This document shows positions 56,963 to 64,000 of a stretch of DNA of 64,000 bases, in pieces. Below the pieces are notes generated by a model. That model had not been told where the DNA came from. It worked only from the letters and a program-made list of their open reading frames with translations, and ran no database searches. A program made the position numbers and the translations under genes. Each line of letters opens with the position of its first letter. The stretch's first letter is position 1. Source of the stretch: Brevibacillus sp. SYP-B805 (GTDB lineage: Bacteria; Bacillota; Bacilli; Brevibacillales; Brevibacillaceae); assembly GCF_011059135.1 (NCBI RefSeq), contig NZ_JAALGD010000001.1:372001-436000 (forward strand), written 5' to 3'.

Positions 56963-57731
56963 CATGGAGAATCGGACATTGAAGAAGCGCTTGGAGACGC
57001 CGCAATTGGGGACGTTCGTCAAGATCAATTCTCCGGAAATCATCGAGATGCTGGGCATGGCGGGATTTGATTTCATCATTATCGATATGGAGCATACCGC
57101 ATTGCAATTCTCCCAGGTCGAACAAATGGTGCGTGTGGCTGAACTGCACGGGATGAACAGCATTGTGCGCATTCCGGAAGCAAGCAGAAGCGCCATTCTG
57201 CGCGCACTGGATATGGGGTCAGCAGGCATACAGGTCCCGCAAATCAGCGGGGCTGATGATGTTCGGGATGTGGTGGACAAGGCGAAGTATCCACCCCAAG
57301 GATCAAGAGGCGTCACCTATGCGCACCGCGCAGCCCGGTTTGGCTTTACCCCCGGGAATTATCTCCGGGAAGCGAATGAGCGAAGCACCATCGTCATTCA
57401 TATCGAAACTGCAAGCGCTTTCGAACAAGTCGAGGAGATTTGTCAGGTTGCAGGGCTGGATGTTGTCTTTATCGGACCTGTTGACCTCAGCATCTCTTTG
57501 GGGACGAATGCGGACTTTATCAACGGGGAACTGGCCGGTCCTGTCCGGCACATTCTCGATGTCTGCCGCCGGCACGGCAAAAAAACAGGCATCGCCGTGT
57601 CGAATGAGGAGCAGTACCGATTTGCCGTGCAGCATCAGATTCCCTACATTGTCTGGTCGTCAGATGTCGCGATGTTTAAGCAATCGGCGGAAGAAGTCGT
57701 CAAGAAAACAGCATTGCTTCAAAATCGATAG
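56952..57731 (+). CDS. HpcH/HpaI-family class II aldolase
   Basis: About 259 residues of the HpcH/HpaI aldolase family (2-keto-3-deoxy acid aldolases, metal-dependent, pyruvate enolate). GTFVKINSPEIIEMLGMAGFDFIIIDMEHTAL has the conserved catalytic-base area, VRIPEASRSAILRALDMGSAGIQVPQIS the Arg and Gln/Glu metal area, and IHIETASAFEQVEEI plus GLDVVFIGPVDLSISLG the metal-binding Glu and Asp. It cleaves a hydroxy-keto acid into pyruvate plus an aldehyde. Start could be 56952, 56955 or 56964; the first two overlap the cupin stop. Confidence 0.9.
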   Translation: MMRNMENRTLKKRLETPQLGTFVKINSPEIIEMLGMAGFDFIIIDMEHTALQFSQVEQMVRVAELHGMNSIVRIPEASRSAILRALDMGSAGIQVPQISGADDVRDVVDKAKYPPQGSRGVTYAHRAARFGFTPGNYLREANERSTIVIHIETASAFEQVEEICQVAGLDVVFIGPVDLSISLGTNADFINGELAGPVRHILDVCRRHGKKTGIAVSNEEQYRFAVQHQIPYIVWSSDVAMFKQSAEEVVKKTALLQNR

Positions 57732-57775
57732 GATTTCATGCATCGCATGAGTCGAATGTCAAGGGAGGATTGCAC

Positions 57776-59107
57776 ATGGGGAAGGTTGTTTCAAACAATG
57801 TGATTGCTGCCAACGGCTTGCAGGGCAGCCAGCTAAGCGGGGAGGGCAAAAAAACGCTCTTGGCGGCATTTTTTGGATTTACGGTTGATATGATTGACGT
57901 GTACTTGCCGATCATTGCGTTGGCCCCTGCGATGGCATATTTTCAGCCGGCTGATCTGCCGCCTACCGTTTCAACGACGCTATATTTTGTCGTCTTTGTC
58001 CTGTCACTGATCGGACGACCCGTCGGCTCTGTTATTTTTGGCTATTTTGGGGACAAGATCGGGAGACGCAAAACCACCTTAATCTCGATTTTGGGAATCG
58101 CCATTTCCACCTTGTTGATTGCGCTCCTGCCCGGATATGCGGCGTGGGGGCTTGGCGGTATCATCACCATGGCTGTTCTCCGCTTGTTGGCCGGGATATT
58201 TATGGGGGGCGAATACACCTCCGCCAATCCCCTGGCGATGGAATATTCTCCGAAAGAGAAAAGGGGCATGTATGGCGGATTTATCAACGCGGGTTTTCCC
58301 GCAGGAACCATCATTGTGTCGATTGTGACCATGGCTACCTTGAAGCTTTTCCCGGCAGGGGATGCCAACTCCGCTTATGCGGTATGGGGTTGGCGAGTTC
58401 CCTTTGTGTTCGGTGCTGCGCTGTCCTTTGCCCTGTTCCTGTACTCCTACTACAAGGTGCCGGAATCGGAAGTGTGGAAAGAGGCCAAAAAGGCAGAGAA
58501 TCCACTGAAAGATTTGTTCAGCAAACAAAATCTTGCGCATCTTGGACAGGTTTTTCTCGTCATGAGCGGCGTCTGGTTTGTGACGAATGCGATTATTTCC
58601 TCCCTTCCCGGCATGCTGAAAATGTTAAAGGTGGACAGTATGGTCTCTACCAATGCCCAGCTTGTAACTAACATCATCATGTTCGTACTCTTCATACTTG
58701 CGGGCGCGATCAGCCAGAAAATCGGGAGAAAAGCGGTTCTCATCATCTTTGGCGTATTAGGCTTTACCGTATCGCCTGTGCTCTTTTACTATCTTTTGAG
58801 CAGTGGCTATCAAGATACCTTAACGTTAACCGTTCTCGTAGTGCTTGTGAATTCGCTTGTCATTCCCGTGTTTGGGGTTTTGACTTCCTATATCACAGAG
58901 CGTTTCCATACAGGTGTTCGAGCATCCGGATACGGAGTTGGCTACAGCCTTGCTTTAATTATTCCGGCGCTTACTCCATTTTTCATGCTTGGTTTACAAA
59001 ACTTTATGCCGTATGTGTACACGCCGATTGTAATTCTCGTGATAGGTGGTTTATGTATTACCATAGGAGCAATGCTTGGACCTGAAACGAAAGATGTTGA
59101 TTTTTAA
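57776..59107 (+). CDS. MFS metabolite:H+ symporter-like transporter
   Basis: A 443-residue twelve-helix transporter of the metabolite:H+ symporter (MHS/sugar-porter-like) group. Loop 2-3 motif GYFGDKIGRRKTTLISI, MGGEYTSANPLAMEYSPKEKRGMYGGFINAGFPAG (helix 4-5 region typical of MHS) and loop 8-9 SQKIGRKAVLIIFG. Preceded by AAGGGAGG at good spacing before ATG 57776. Last gene of the GntR operon; it likely imports the organic acid degraded by the upstream enzymes. Confidence 0.88.
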   Translation: MGKVVSNNVIAANGLQGSQLSGEGKKTLLAAFFGFTVDMIDVYLPIIALAPAMAYFQPADLPPTVSTTLYFVVFVLSLIGRPVGSVIFGYFGDKIGRRKTTLISILGIAISTLLIALLPGYAAWGLGGIITMAVLRLLAGIFMGGEYTSANPLAMEYSPKEKRGMYGGFINAGFPAGTIIVSIVTMATLKLFPAGDANSAYAVWGWRVPFVFGAALSFALFLYSYYKVPESEVWKEAKKAENPLKDLFSKQNLAHLGQVFLVMSGVWFVTNAIISSLPGMLKMLKVDSMVSTNAQLVTNIIMFVLFILAGAISQKIGRKAVLIIFGVLGFTVSPVLFYYLLSSGYQDTLTLTVLVVLVNSLVIPVFGVLTSYITERFHTGVRASGYGVGYSLALIIPALTPFFMLGLQNFMPYVYTPIVILVIGGLCITIGAMLGPETKDVDF

Positions 59108-59128
59108 AAGGCACGCTGCCCTTTTTTT
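59106..59128 (+). terminator. Terminator of the GntR-controlled operon
   Basis: Short stem AAAAGGCA/TGCC-C-TTTT around a 3-nt loop, with a T7 run, immediately after the transporter stop. Confidence 0.6.
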
Positions 59129-59261
59129 CGACATCAAGTGGGTGTGGAACAGCCCGGGTCCCACAAGCAGCAGGCCGCTAGCCAAGAGAACCTTGTCTAC
59201 GCATGCTACATCCTTTCACACAAAGAAAATGTACTTGCGTGGGTAACGCCTGCGGAAACTA

Positions 59262-59618
59262 TTATTCTTCATGATTTTCTCGATTTGATGTGTCAATGTT
59301 GCTGATTGATTTGTCAATGTTGCTGATTGATGTGTCAATGTTGCTGATAGATCTCCGGTCCTTGTTTCGGTTCTCTGTTTTACAGATTTTCTTGATATTC
59401 TCTAAGCCATCTTTCAGTTGTCGTAATTGCTGCTGAATTTGTTCAAACTGCTTATCTTCCTGATTCTGCGGGGGACACTTTTCCACAGTGATTGGTACAG
59501 TGAGTGACGGCCTCGTGTTTTTACCTAATCTGGTTGTTTTATCGACTGCCAGAATGAAAAAACCAATTGCTATGATCCACAACGCAATAACTGCTACATC
59601 ATCATCTTTAGATGACAT
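59262..59618 (-). CDS. Small membrane-anchored protein with repeat-bearing C-terminus
   Basis: A 118-residue protein: N-terminal helix VAVIALWIIAIGFFILAV, a charged glutamine-rich coiled-coil segment (QFEQIQQQLRQLKDGLENIKKI) and a C-terminus of three near-identical heptads SISNID(T/K)S encoded by the 21-bp DNA repeat at 59287-59349. No recognised family. ATG 59618 follows AAGGGGATTCCT. It resembles its neighbour at 59661 in architecture and may come from the same duplication or act as its partner. Confidence 0.6.
   Translation of the reverse strand: MSSKDDDVAVIALWIIAIGFFILAVDKTTRLGKNTRPSLTVPITVEKCPPQNQEDKQFEQIQQQLRQLKDGLENIKKICKTENRNKDRRSISNIDTSISNIDKSISNIDTSNRENHEE
59287..59349. repeat. Three tandem 21-bp repeats
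   Basis: Units at 59287, 59308 and 59329, each GAT(G/T)TGTCAATGTTGCTGAT(T/A), differing by one base each. They lie inside the C-terminal coding part of the small coiled-coil protein and keep its frame, so copy-number change would add or remove heptads. Confidence 0.9.
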
Positions 59619-59660
59619 AGGAATCCCCTTCTTCGCATTAATGATTGTCAGGTCCAATGA

Positions 59661-59936
59661 CTAGTTTTTTTGTTTTACATGTTGTTCAAGCTCTTTGAGA
59701 TCCTGTTGCATTTGTAAAAGTTGAAACTGTATCTGCTGCTTTTGAATTTGTTTTTTTTGAATATGCAATTGTTTTTGTAGATCATTCAATTGTCCCTGCA
59801 TGTTATTCGCAGGAGCAGGAGCAGAATCGGTCTGTTCTGCTGAGACTGTGGTTCCTATGGCTGACATGAGATCTGCCAATACCGTCAACCAAACAGCAAC
59901 ATTTATTAGGTTTTTCCCGACATCGTTGTTACCCAT
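59661..59936 (-). CDS. Small membrane-anchored glutamine-rich coiled-coil protein
   Basis: A 91-residue protein with a hydrophobic N-terminal helix (about 10-30) and a coiled coil of very high Q/K content (LNDLQKQLHIQKKQIQKQQIQFQLLQMQQDLKELEQ, here read in heptads; about 50-88). ATG 59936 with GGGGTG upstream. Family unknown. Similar layout to the protein at 59262 (43 bp downstream, same strand), suggesting a two-gene unit. Confidence 0.6.
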   Translation of the reverse strand: MGNNDVGKNLINVAVWLTVLADLMSAIGTTVSAEQTDSAPAPANNMQGQLNDLQKQLHIQKKQIQKQQIQFQLLQMQQDLKELEQHVKQKN

Positions 59937-60112
59937 GTGATACACCCCGGACGTTGAAAAGTTGATAAAAAATGGGAGCAGCTTTTGTATCATATTCGAA
60001 AGCCCATAAATGGTGAAATGGGATCGGGTTAAACCAAAAAGATAATGAAAGTTGGCCAAAATTCGTTATAAAGTAAAAAAAGGATAGTTTTTGATGAAAG
60101 CAGGGGACATGG

Positions 60113-60550
60113 ATGCAATCACATCTTATTTTTAACACCGTGATCGGCCGGCAAAAGCCGGAAAACATCGTGAATCGAAGCACGTCCTGCCCGTTTTGCG
60201 ACCGGAACCAATTGGAAGGCATCATGGAAGAACGCGGCCCGATGATTCTATTGCTAAACAAGTTCCCGGTGCTGGAAGAGAGACATTTCCCACCGTGCTG
60301 ATCGAAACGGATGAGTGTGATGGTGAGCTATCGACCTATGCGAAGGAGCATTGCATGAACTGATCAGGTTTGGTGTGGAGAAATGGCTGGAAATGGAAGG
60401 GAGCGGTGAATATCGCTCCGTACTCTTTTTCAAAAACCATGGTCCGCTTTCCGGGGGAACGATCCTCAGGTTTCCAACAACCTGGATGAAGTGGTTCGCG
60501 ACATTCAGGAAAAATATCTCGTTATCAAGCAAGATGGAAACAGAAAATAG
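60113..60550 (+). pseudogene. Decayed DUF4931-family (GalT/HIT-like) gene
   Basis: Protein-like segments in three frames join into one DUF4931 sequence: HLIFNTVIGRQKPENIVNRS and CPFCDR...NKFPVLEE (frame of 60113), then TFPTVLIETDECDGELSTYAKEH, then LHELIRFGVEKWLEMEGSG and FFKNHGPLSGGTI, then NNLDEVVRDIQEKYLVIKQDG ending TAG at 60550. At least three frameshifts and an internal deletion of roughly 100 residues are needed, so it cannot encode an active protein. The intact family is a nucleotidylyltransferase-like protein with an N-terminal zinc C-x2-C. Confidence 0.75.
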
Positions 60551-60586
60551 GCCACCCAAAATTTTGGGCAGCCGTCTTGGACATCA

Positions 60587-61144
60587 TTATACGTGAGCAG
60601 GTTCGGGTGTTTGTACATGTAGTGGCGGCGGAACCAGCCAGCCCTTCTCCTTGTTGATTCGCAACAGTCTCGCACCGTATTGGGCTTTTGTGATATGAAA
60701 TTGACCAAACATCATCCCGATATCTTCACGAATTGACTGTCCCATGATCTGACTGCAAGATACTAATCCAGCAGCCATATCTAACGTTACGCGAGCAGCA
60801 ATTTCCGGATCATTGAACCTTGCCCCAACAGGGATGCTTTCCAACGCTGCCGTCGGACGTTCCGGCGGAGAGGGGGGCAGCCCAATGCCGTTGGTTTTCA
60901 GTAAATTTTCAATCTGCTCAATTTCCTGTTTCATGCTTTGCGTCAAGTCCTCCAGGAATGTCCGCAAATCCTTGTCGCCAGTGTGGTTAATAAACGTTTG
61001 ATATTCTGCGAGCAATCCTTTCGATACTGTAAGGTAACTCCAAACCCCAAAGACTTCACCGTAATGCATTGGCTCGTTTTGTGGATTTCCGCTTAAAATT
61101 CCCATAACCGTCCTCCCGGTATTGATAAGAGTTGTAAGATCCAT
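60587..61144 (-). CDS. DUF3231-family protein
   Basis: A 185-residue protein of the DUF3231 type common in Bacilli, often associated with spores. FGVWSYLTVSKGLLAEYQTFINHTGDKDLRTFLEDL and the long amphipathic helices after it, plus ALESIPVGARFNDPEIAARVTLDMAAGLVSCSQIMGQSIREDIG, form a hemerythrin/ferritin-like helical bundle pattern. ATG 61144 with TAGGAGAACCCAA upstream. Function unknown. Confidence 0.78.
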   Translation of the reverse strand: MDLTTLINTGRTVMGILSGNPQNEPMHYGEVFGVWSYLTVSKGLLAEYQTFINHTGDKDLRTFLEDLTQSMKQEIEQIENLLKTNGIGLPPSPPERPTAALESIPVGARFNDPEIAARVTLDMAAGLVSCSQIMGQSIREDIGMMFGQFHITKAQYGARLLRINKEKGWLVPPPLHVQTPEPAHV

Positions 61145-61502
61145 TTGGGTTCTCCTAACCTTAAAGATTTGGCCCAAATATATCTTCTGCAGGGAGTTCG
61201 AAAATTTATGATGGGAATTTTATACATAGCGGGACTCGCGCATGAAAATGAGAAAAAGACACCAATAGATGAATGTCCTATAAGTTGGTCGTCTCGACGT
61301 ATCGACCAATCTGGAACTGCAAATCGCATCACATACACACGGCACTGTTGCCAAGTTGGACATCATACTTTGTCTTACCTTTGATTCACGGGCCGGTTTA
61401 TATTGTAAAGATTGTGTTGCGAGCTTTTTTTTCGCAGCGATTTGTATAAGAAACGTATTCAGAGGAGAAATTATTGTCAATACGAAGTAAGGGGGTTCAT
61501 AC
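61145..61502. other. Intergenic stretch without recognised content
   Basis: About 360 bp between the DUF3231 gene and the WGxxG gene. Both flanking genes have their promoters and ribosome binding sites here (AAGGGGG at 61489), but I see no convincing gene, RNA or repeat. Confidence 0.5.
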
Positions 61503-61760
61503 ATGCTGAAAAAGATAAACACAATAGTTCTCGTGTTGGTATTGGTTTTCTCAATGGGGTTAACGGTTTATGCTGAAACAGGTGGTGCTGGGGTGGGAGG
61601 AGCTGGAACTACAGGTACCTCTGGAGGAATAACAGGTAATCTAGGTTACAGAACTACCGCCACTAATCGTACAGATTGGGGTTGGGTAGGTTTGCTCGGC
61701 CTCGCTGGTCTCGCAGGGTTAATGGGGAGAAATAGGAATCAAAATCCAAATTCACGGTAA
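61503..61760 (+). CDS. Small exported WGxxG-type protein
   Basis: An 85-residue protein: signal peptide (MLKKINTIVLVLVLVFSMGLTVYA, cut after VYA), a Gly/Thr-rich mature stretch (ETGGAGVGGAGTTGT), then DWGWVGLLGLAGLAGLMGRN, the WGxxGLxGLxGLxG tail helix of WGxxGxxG-family proteins, ending in a polar NRNQNPNSR. These are anchored small surface proteins in Bacilli; function unknown. Ribosome binding site AAGGGGGTTCATAC. Confidence 0.75.
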   Translation: MLKKINTIVLVLVLVFSMGLTVYAETGGAGVGGAGTTGTSGGITGNLGYRTTATNRTDWGWVGLLGLAGLAGLMGRNRNQNPNSR

Positions 61761-61770
61761 AAGATGTTAA

Positions 61771-61805
61771 ACCCGCCTCCACTAAGTTCGGAGGCGGGTT
61801 GTTTA
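61771..61805 (+). terminator. Terminator after the WGxxG gene
   Basis: Perfect 11-bp stem AACCCGCCTCC/GGAGGCGGGTT (61771-61781 with 61791-61801), 9-nt loop, then GTTTACTT. Weak T tract but very stable stem. Confidence 0.75.
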
Positions 61806-61920
61806 CTTCTACCCTTGTTATGGAGCCCATTGTTGATTCGCTCGAAACTTTGGACAACTCATGATTCGTCAAAGTGGTAATGCTATTCGTAATCACAGTC
61901 CTTTCATTTTTGACACCTGG

Positions 61921-61941
61921 GAATGTGCGCGGATAACAATT
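61921..61941. promoter_or_regulatory. Sequence resembling the lac operator
   Basis: The 21 bases ending GCGGATAACAATT match the natural E. coli lacO1 sequence at 18 of 21 positions, 27 bp upstream of the SLH-protein start. It could be a LacI-family operator; chance is also possible. Flanks do not match cloning vectors beyond this core. Confidence 0.35.
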
Positions 61942-61967
61942 GAGAAAAAATGGAGGGATGTGGATTG

Positions 61968-63053
61968 ATGTATGTACAACAACTCGGGTATTTCTTGTTG
62001 GTCGTACTGATGGCTGCCATTTCGTTTTTTCCGTCGGGTGTTACGCTGGCAAAAGAAAAACCATTAGATGTGCAATTGGTTAGTCATCAGGAGCATGTTG
62101 GCAGCGGCGGCACACTTTCTTTTCATATTCTCTATCACAACGTGACAAACAAAAACATTTCGCAGGAATGGCTCAAAGTGAAAGTTCCCAATGGGCTTGA
62201 TGTGAAGGGTGTGACAGGCGCCGAGTGGAATGTGAAAGAACGGCTTCTTCAATGGAAAGTATCTAATGTGAAAGCAAAGAGCGCAGGGGTGATACACTTC
62301 AATTTAAAGGTGAAGGATAACGTAAAAGCAGATACCGTATTTGAACTTTTTTGCGATTACGGGTATGACGGCAATGTAAAAGATATAACCAACAAAGTGT
62401 ATGTCCGAGTAGGCAAGGAAATCCATCAACCTTTTTTTGTCGGATATCCGGATGGTAAATTTCATCCCCGGTCCTATCTAACACGTGCGGAAACCGCAGC
62501 CATTATTGCCCGCATCAAAAATTTAAAAGGATCCACCTCGAAACAGCTTTATCAAGATGTACCCTCCGATCACTGGGCCTACCGATACATCTCCCAAGTC
62601 ACGAATGCCGGATATATGAACGGAAACAATCGATTTTTCCATCCGGATGACCCCATATCGCGTGCGGAATTGGTAACACTGGTGTTGAGATTAAGAGGCG
62701 TCCGGCCCGTACCATTGGAAGGTTTTACAGATACCACGAAACATTGGGCAGGAAATTTTATTGCCACCGCGAAAAAGTTAGATTTCATCGACGGAATCAA
62801 TGATAAAAAGTTTCTTCCGAACGGCTATACAGAACGCCAGACAGCAGCCAAATTAATCAGCGTTGCCCTCTACCGGGGTCCTTTGGTGGATGGAGAGAGG
62901 AAAGTGGTGCAGCATTTTCCGGATGTGCCTCGATCCCATTGGTCGTTCGGGTGGGTTGAGGAAGCATCCATGGTTGCCCATGAATCCATTCGGAAAGGAA
63001 TGGGCGAAGAACATCTCATCCGCTATCTTCCCGATCAAACCGAGCCTTTTTAA
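61968..63053 (+). CDS. Exported S-layer-homology (SLH) protein
   Basis: A 361-residue secreted protein. Signal peptide to about residue 30 (cut near TLAKEK). Residues about 32-150 form an immunoglobulin-like/DUF11-type beta domain (SGGTLSFHILYHNVTNK, VKVPNGLDVKGVTG). Three SLH-type repeats follow: FVGYPDGKFHPRSYLTRAETAAIIARI, then DVPSDHWAYRYISQVTNAGYMNG...ISRAELVTLVLRL, then FTDTTKHWAGNFIATAKKLDFIDG...TERQTAAKLISVAL, with a further incomplete PDVPRSHWSFGWVEEA. SLH domains bind pyruvylated wall polysaccharide. Start ATG 61968; ATG 61950 overlaps the ribosome binding site. Confidence 0.88.
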   Translation: MYVQQLGYFLLVVLMAAISFFPSGVTLAKEKPLDVQLVSHQEHVGSGGTLSFHILYHNVTNKNISQEWLKVKVPNGLDVKGVTGAEWNVKERLLQWKVSNVKAKSAGVIHFNLKVKDNVKADTVFELFCDYGYDGNVKDITNKVYVRVGKEIHQPFFVGYPDGKFHPRSYLTRAETAAIIARIKNLKGSTSKQLYQDVPSDHWAYRYISQVTNAGYMNGNNRFFHPDDPISRAELVTLVLRLRGVRPVPLEGFTDTTKHWAGNFIATAKKLDFIDGINDKKFLPNGYTERQTAAKLISVALYRGPLVDGERKVVQHFPDVPRSHWSFGWVEEASMVAHESIRKGMGEEHLIRYLPDQTEPF

Positions 63054-63114
63054 TCATACCTGGCACCCATTTTTCGAGGGGATTTGCTGGTTGTAGACAG
63101 GAGTGGGACCGGCG

Positions 63115-63927
63115 TCAAAAGTCAACTCGATCCTCGAAAGGGAAATGCGAAAACGTATCATGGGGGAACACTCGCAGGCGCTTCAGACTGTAGCGCCCCT
63201 GAGCATACTCAGTCAGTCGGTTTTTTGTAGTAAAAGCTGCTTGGTACCCCATTGCCGAGAGAACAGGAAACCATTTTTTTGTGTATTTTCCGTAGGGATA
63301 GGCAAACATGCAAACTTTTTTGTGCAAGCGCGTTTCTAACACCCGTTTGGATTCCGCCAACTCATAATAAAACTGTTTTCTTGTGAGGTGGCGCACATCC
63401 GGATGGGTAACCGTATGGGATTCCACATCCACCAGTCCACTGCGTTCCATGATTTCCAGTTGACCCCAATTCAGGTAACGGGGTTTCCCGATACTTCCCG
63501 TAATGACGAACAGAGTGGCTTTCGCCTTGTATTTTTTCAGGATGGGAAAGGCATGCGTATAGTTGTCTTGGTAACCGTCGTCAAAAGTGAGCACAACAGG
63601 GCGAGAAGGCAGCTTCATTCCCGTGTCCCAAGCCCGAAATAAGTCGCGTGCGGTTATGGGGGTAAATCCGTGTTTCAACAAGTTGCGGAGTTGTATTTCA
63701 AACTGTTTCGGGCTCACGCAAAGAGGACTTTTTTCAAATGAGATGGAGTGGTACATCAATACGGGAACAGGTTCCGATCGGTTAAGTTGAATGGCGGTTT
63801 GCATGAGATCATGATTGGCGTAGGAAAACCTTGTTTCAAGAGTTTTCTGAGAGAGATGCGCGATTGGAAAAATGAGCCAAACGCCTGCCAAGAGAGAGCA
63901 CACGTATGTGCCAAGATGTTTGATCAT
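63115..63927 (-). CDS. Polysaccharide deacetylase (NodB domain)
   Basis: A 270-residue exported enzyme with an N-terminal signal/anchor (LGTYVCSLLAGVWLIFPIAH). The NodB motifs are VLTFDDGYQDN (catalytic base and metal Asp), SHTVTHPDVR (metal His pair) and AYPYGKYTKKWFPVL. It deacetylates peptidoglycan or another wall/exopolysaccharide, in the manner of PdaA/PgaB-like enzymes. GGGGGAGGTGG precedes the ATG. Convergent with the SLH gene; both are wall-associated. Confidence 0.9.
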   Translation of the reverse strand: MIKHLGTYVCSLLAGVWLIFPIAHLSQKTLETRFSYANHDLMQTAIQLNRSEPVPVLMYHSISFEKSPLCVSPKQFEIQLRNLLKHGFTPITARDLFRAWDTGMKLPSRPVVLTFDDGYQDNYTHAFPILKKYKAKATLFVITGSIGKPRYLNWGQLEIMERSGLVDVESHTVTHPDVRHLTRKQFYYELAESKRVLETRLHKKVCMFAYPYGKYTKKWFPVLSAMGYQAAFTTKNRLTEYAQGRYSLKRLRVFPHDTFSHFPFEDRVDF

Positions 63928-64000
63928 CGTTACACCACCTCCCCCAAATTGTTGGTCAATAAGGCGAAAAAAACAGTTGAAATCAATGCCATTTTTTCGA

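Noticed and set aside
59287-59349. CRISPR array
   Set aside because: Three directly adjacent 21-bp units without spacers, inside a coding frame; no cas genes in the window.
61145-61384. 79-codon plus-strand open frame after the DUF3231 start
   Set aside because: It starts at the antisense of the DUF3231 start region, has no ribosome binding site and no protein-like pattern.
61921-61941. Cloning-vector contamination because of the lacO-like sequence
   Set aside because: Flanking bases do not match common lac-promoter vectors, and the gene context continues normally on both sides.

Overview
The window looks like the chromosome of a moderately GC-rich, facultatively anaerobic Bacillales-type Firmicute. 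The signs are Gram-positive style hemEHY, an NreABC-type oxygen/nitrate sensor, Bacillus-type DUF3231 and DUF4931 genes, SLH-domain surface protein, AGGAGG ribosome binding sites throughout, and a ba3-type oxidase beside a quinol-type NO reductase. No rRNA, tRNA, CRISPR array, prophage or insertion sequence was recognised. The exact genus cannot be read from the sequence alone.

Layout. 0-5.5 kb: a truncated TetR-type gene, a DoxX/universal-stress operon and a divergent nreABC-like three-gene sensor system. 5.5-8.3 kb: an rRNA methyltransferase and an ABC-F ribosome-protection ATPase behind an elaborate leader (13-residue leader peptide, competing hairpins, three terminators). 8.3-13.3 kb: GNAT acetyltransferase, modAB molybdate/tungstate transport with a divergent excisionase-HTH/periplasmic-binding regulator, and a zinc alcohol dehydrogenase. 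13.3-24.6 kb: one long plus-strand operon that I read as a complete ergothioneine uptake and degradation system (thiourocanate hydratase-like, DUF917 desulfurase-like, betaine-type ABC importer, an ammonia-lyase homologue lacking the MIO tripeptide, IclR regulator, hydantoinase, N-carbamoyl amino acid hydrolase). 24.7-30.6 kb: a minus-strand operon of acyl-CoA dehydrogenase, citrate synthase-like enzyme, MFS transporter and chemoreceptor, headed by a clear cyclic-di-GMP-I riboswitch.

30.7-49.2 kb is an oxygen/nitric-oxide island: hemE-hemH-hemY, a YwiC-like membrane protein, a radical SAM/SPASM protein, quinol NO reductase, hemerythrin and cupin, two paralogous 12-helix haem-copper-oxidase-like proteins with DUF2249 and DUF59 partners, a cysteine-free Crp/Fnr regulator, ba3 oxidase (including a 45-residue subunit IIa) and hydroxylamine reductase Hcp. 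Five promoters here carry TGTGA-N6-TCACA type sites, each centred close to -41.5 from a plausible -10 box, so the island probably forms one regulon controlled by a Crp/Fnr protein, plausibly the one encoded inside it. 49.3-54.5 kb: an HgdB-like protein and a giant double activase (double-cubane/2-hydroxyacyl-CoA dehydratase type). 54.6-59.1 kb: a GntR regulator divergent from a four-gene catabolic operon (DUF6282, cupin, HpaI aldolase, MFS transporter). 59.2-64 kb: small AT-richer genes, a decayed DUF4931 gene, an SLH protein and a polysaccharide deacetylase.

Functions were assigned by reading motifs and family resemblance by eye; no database search was run. Start codons were chosen by Shine-Dalgarno spacing and are stated where uncertain.
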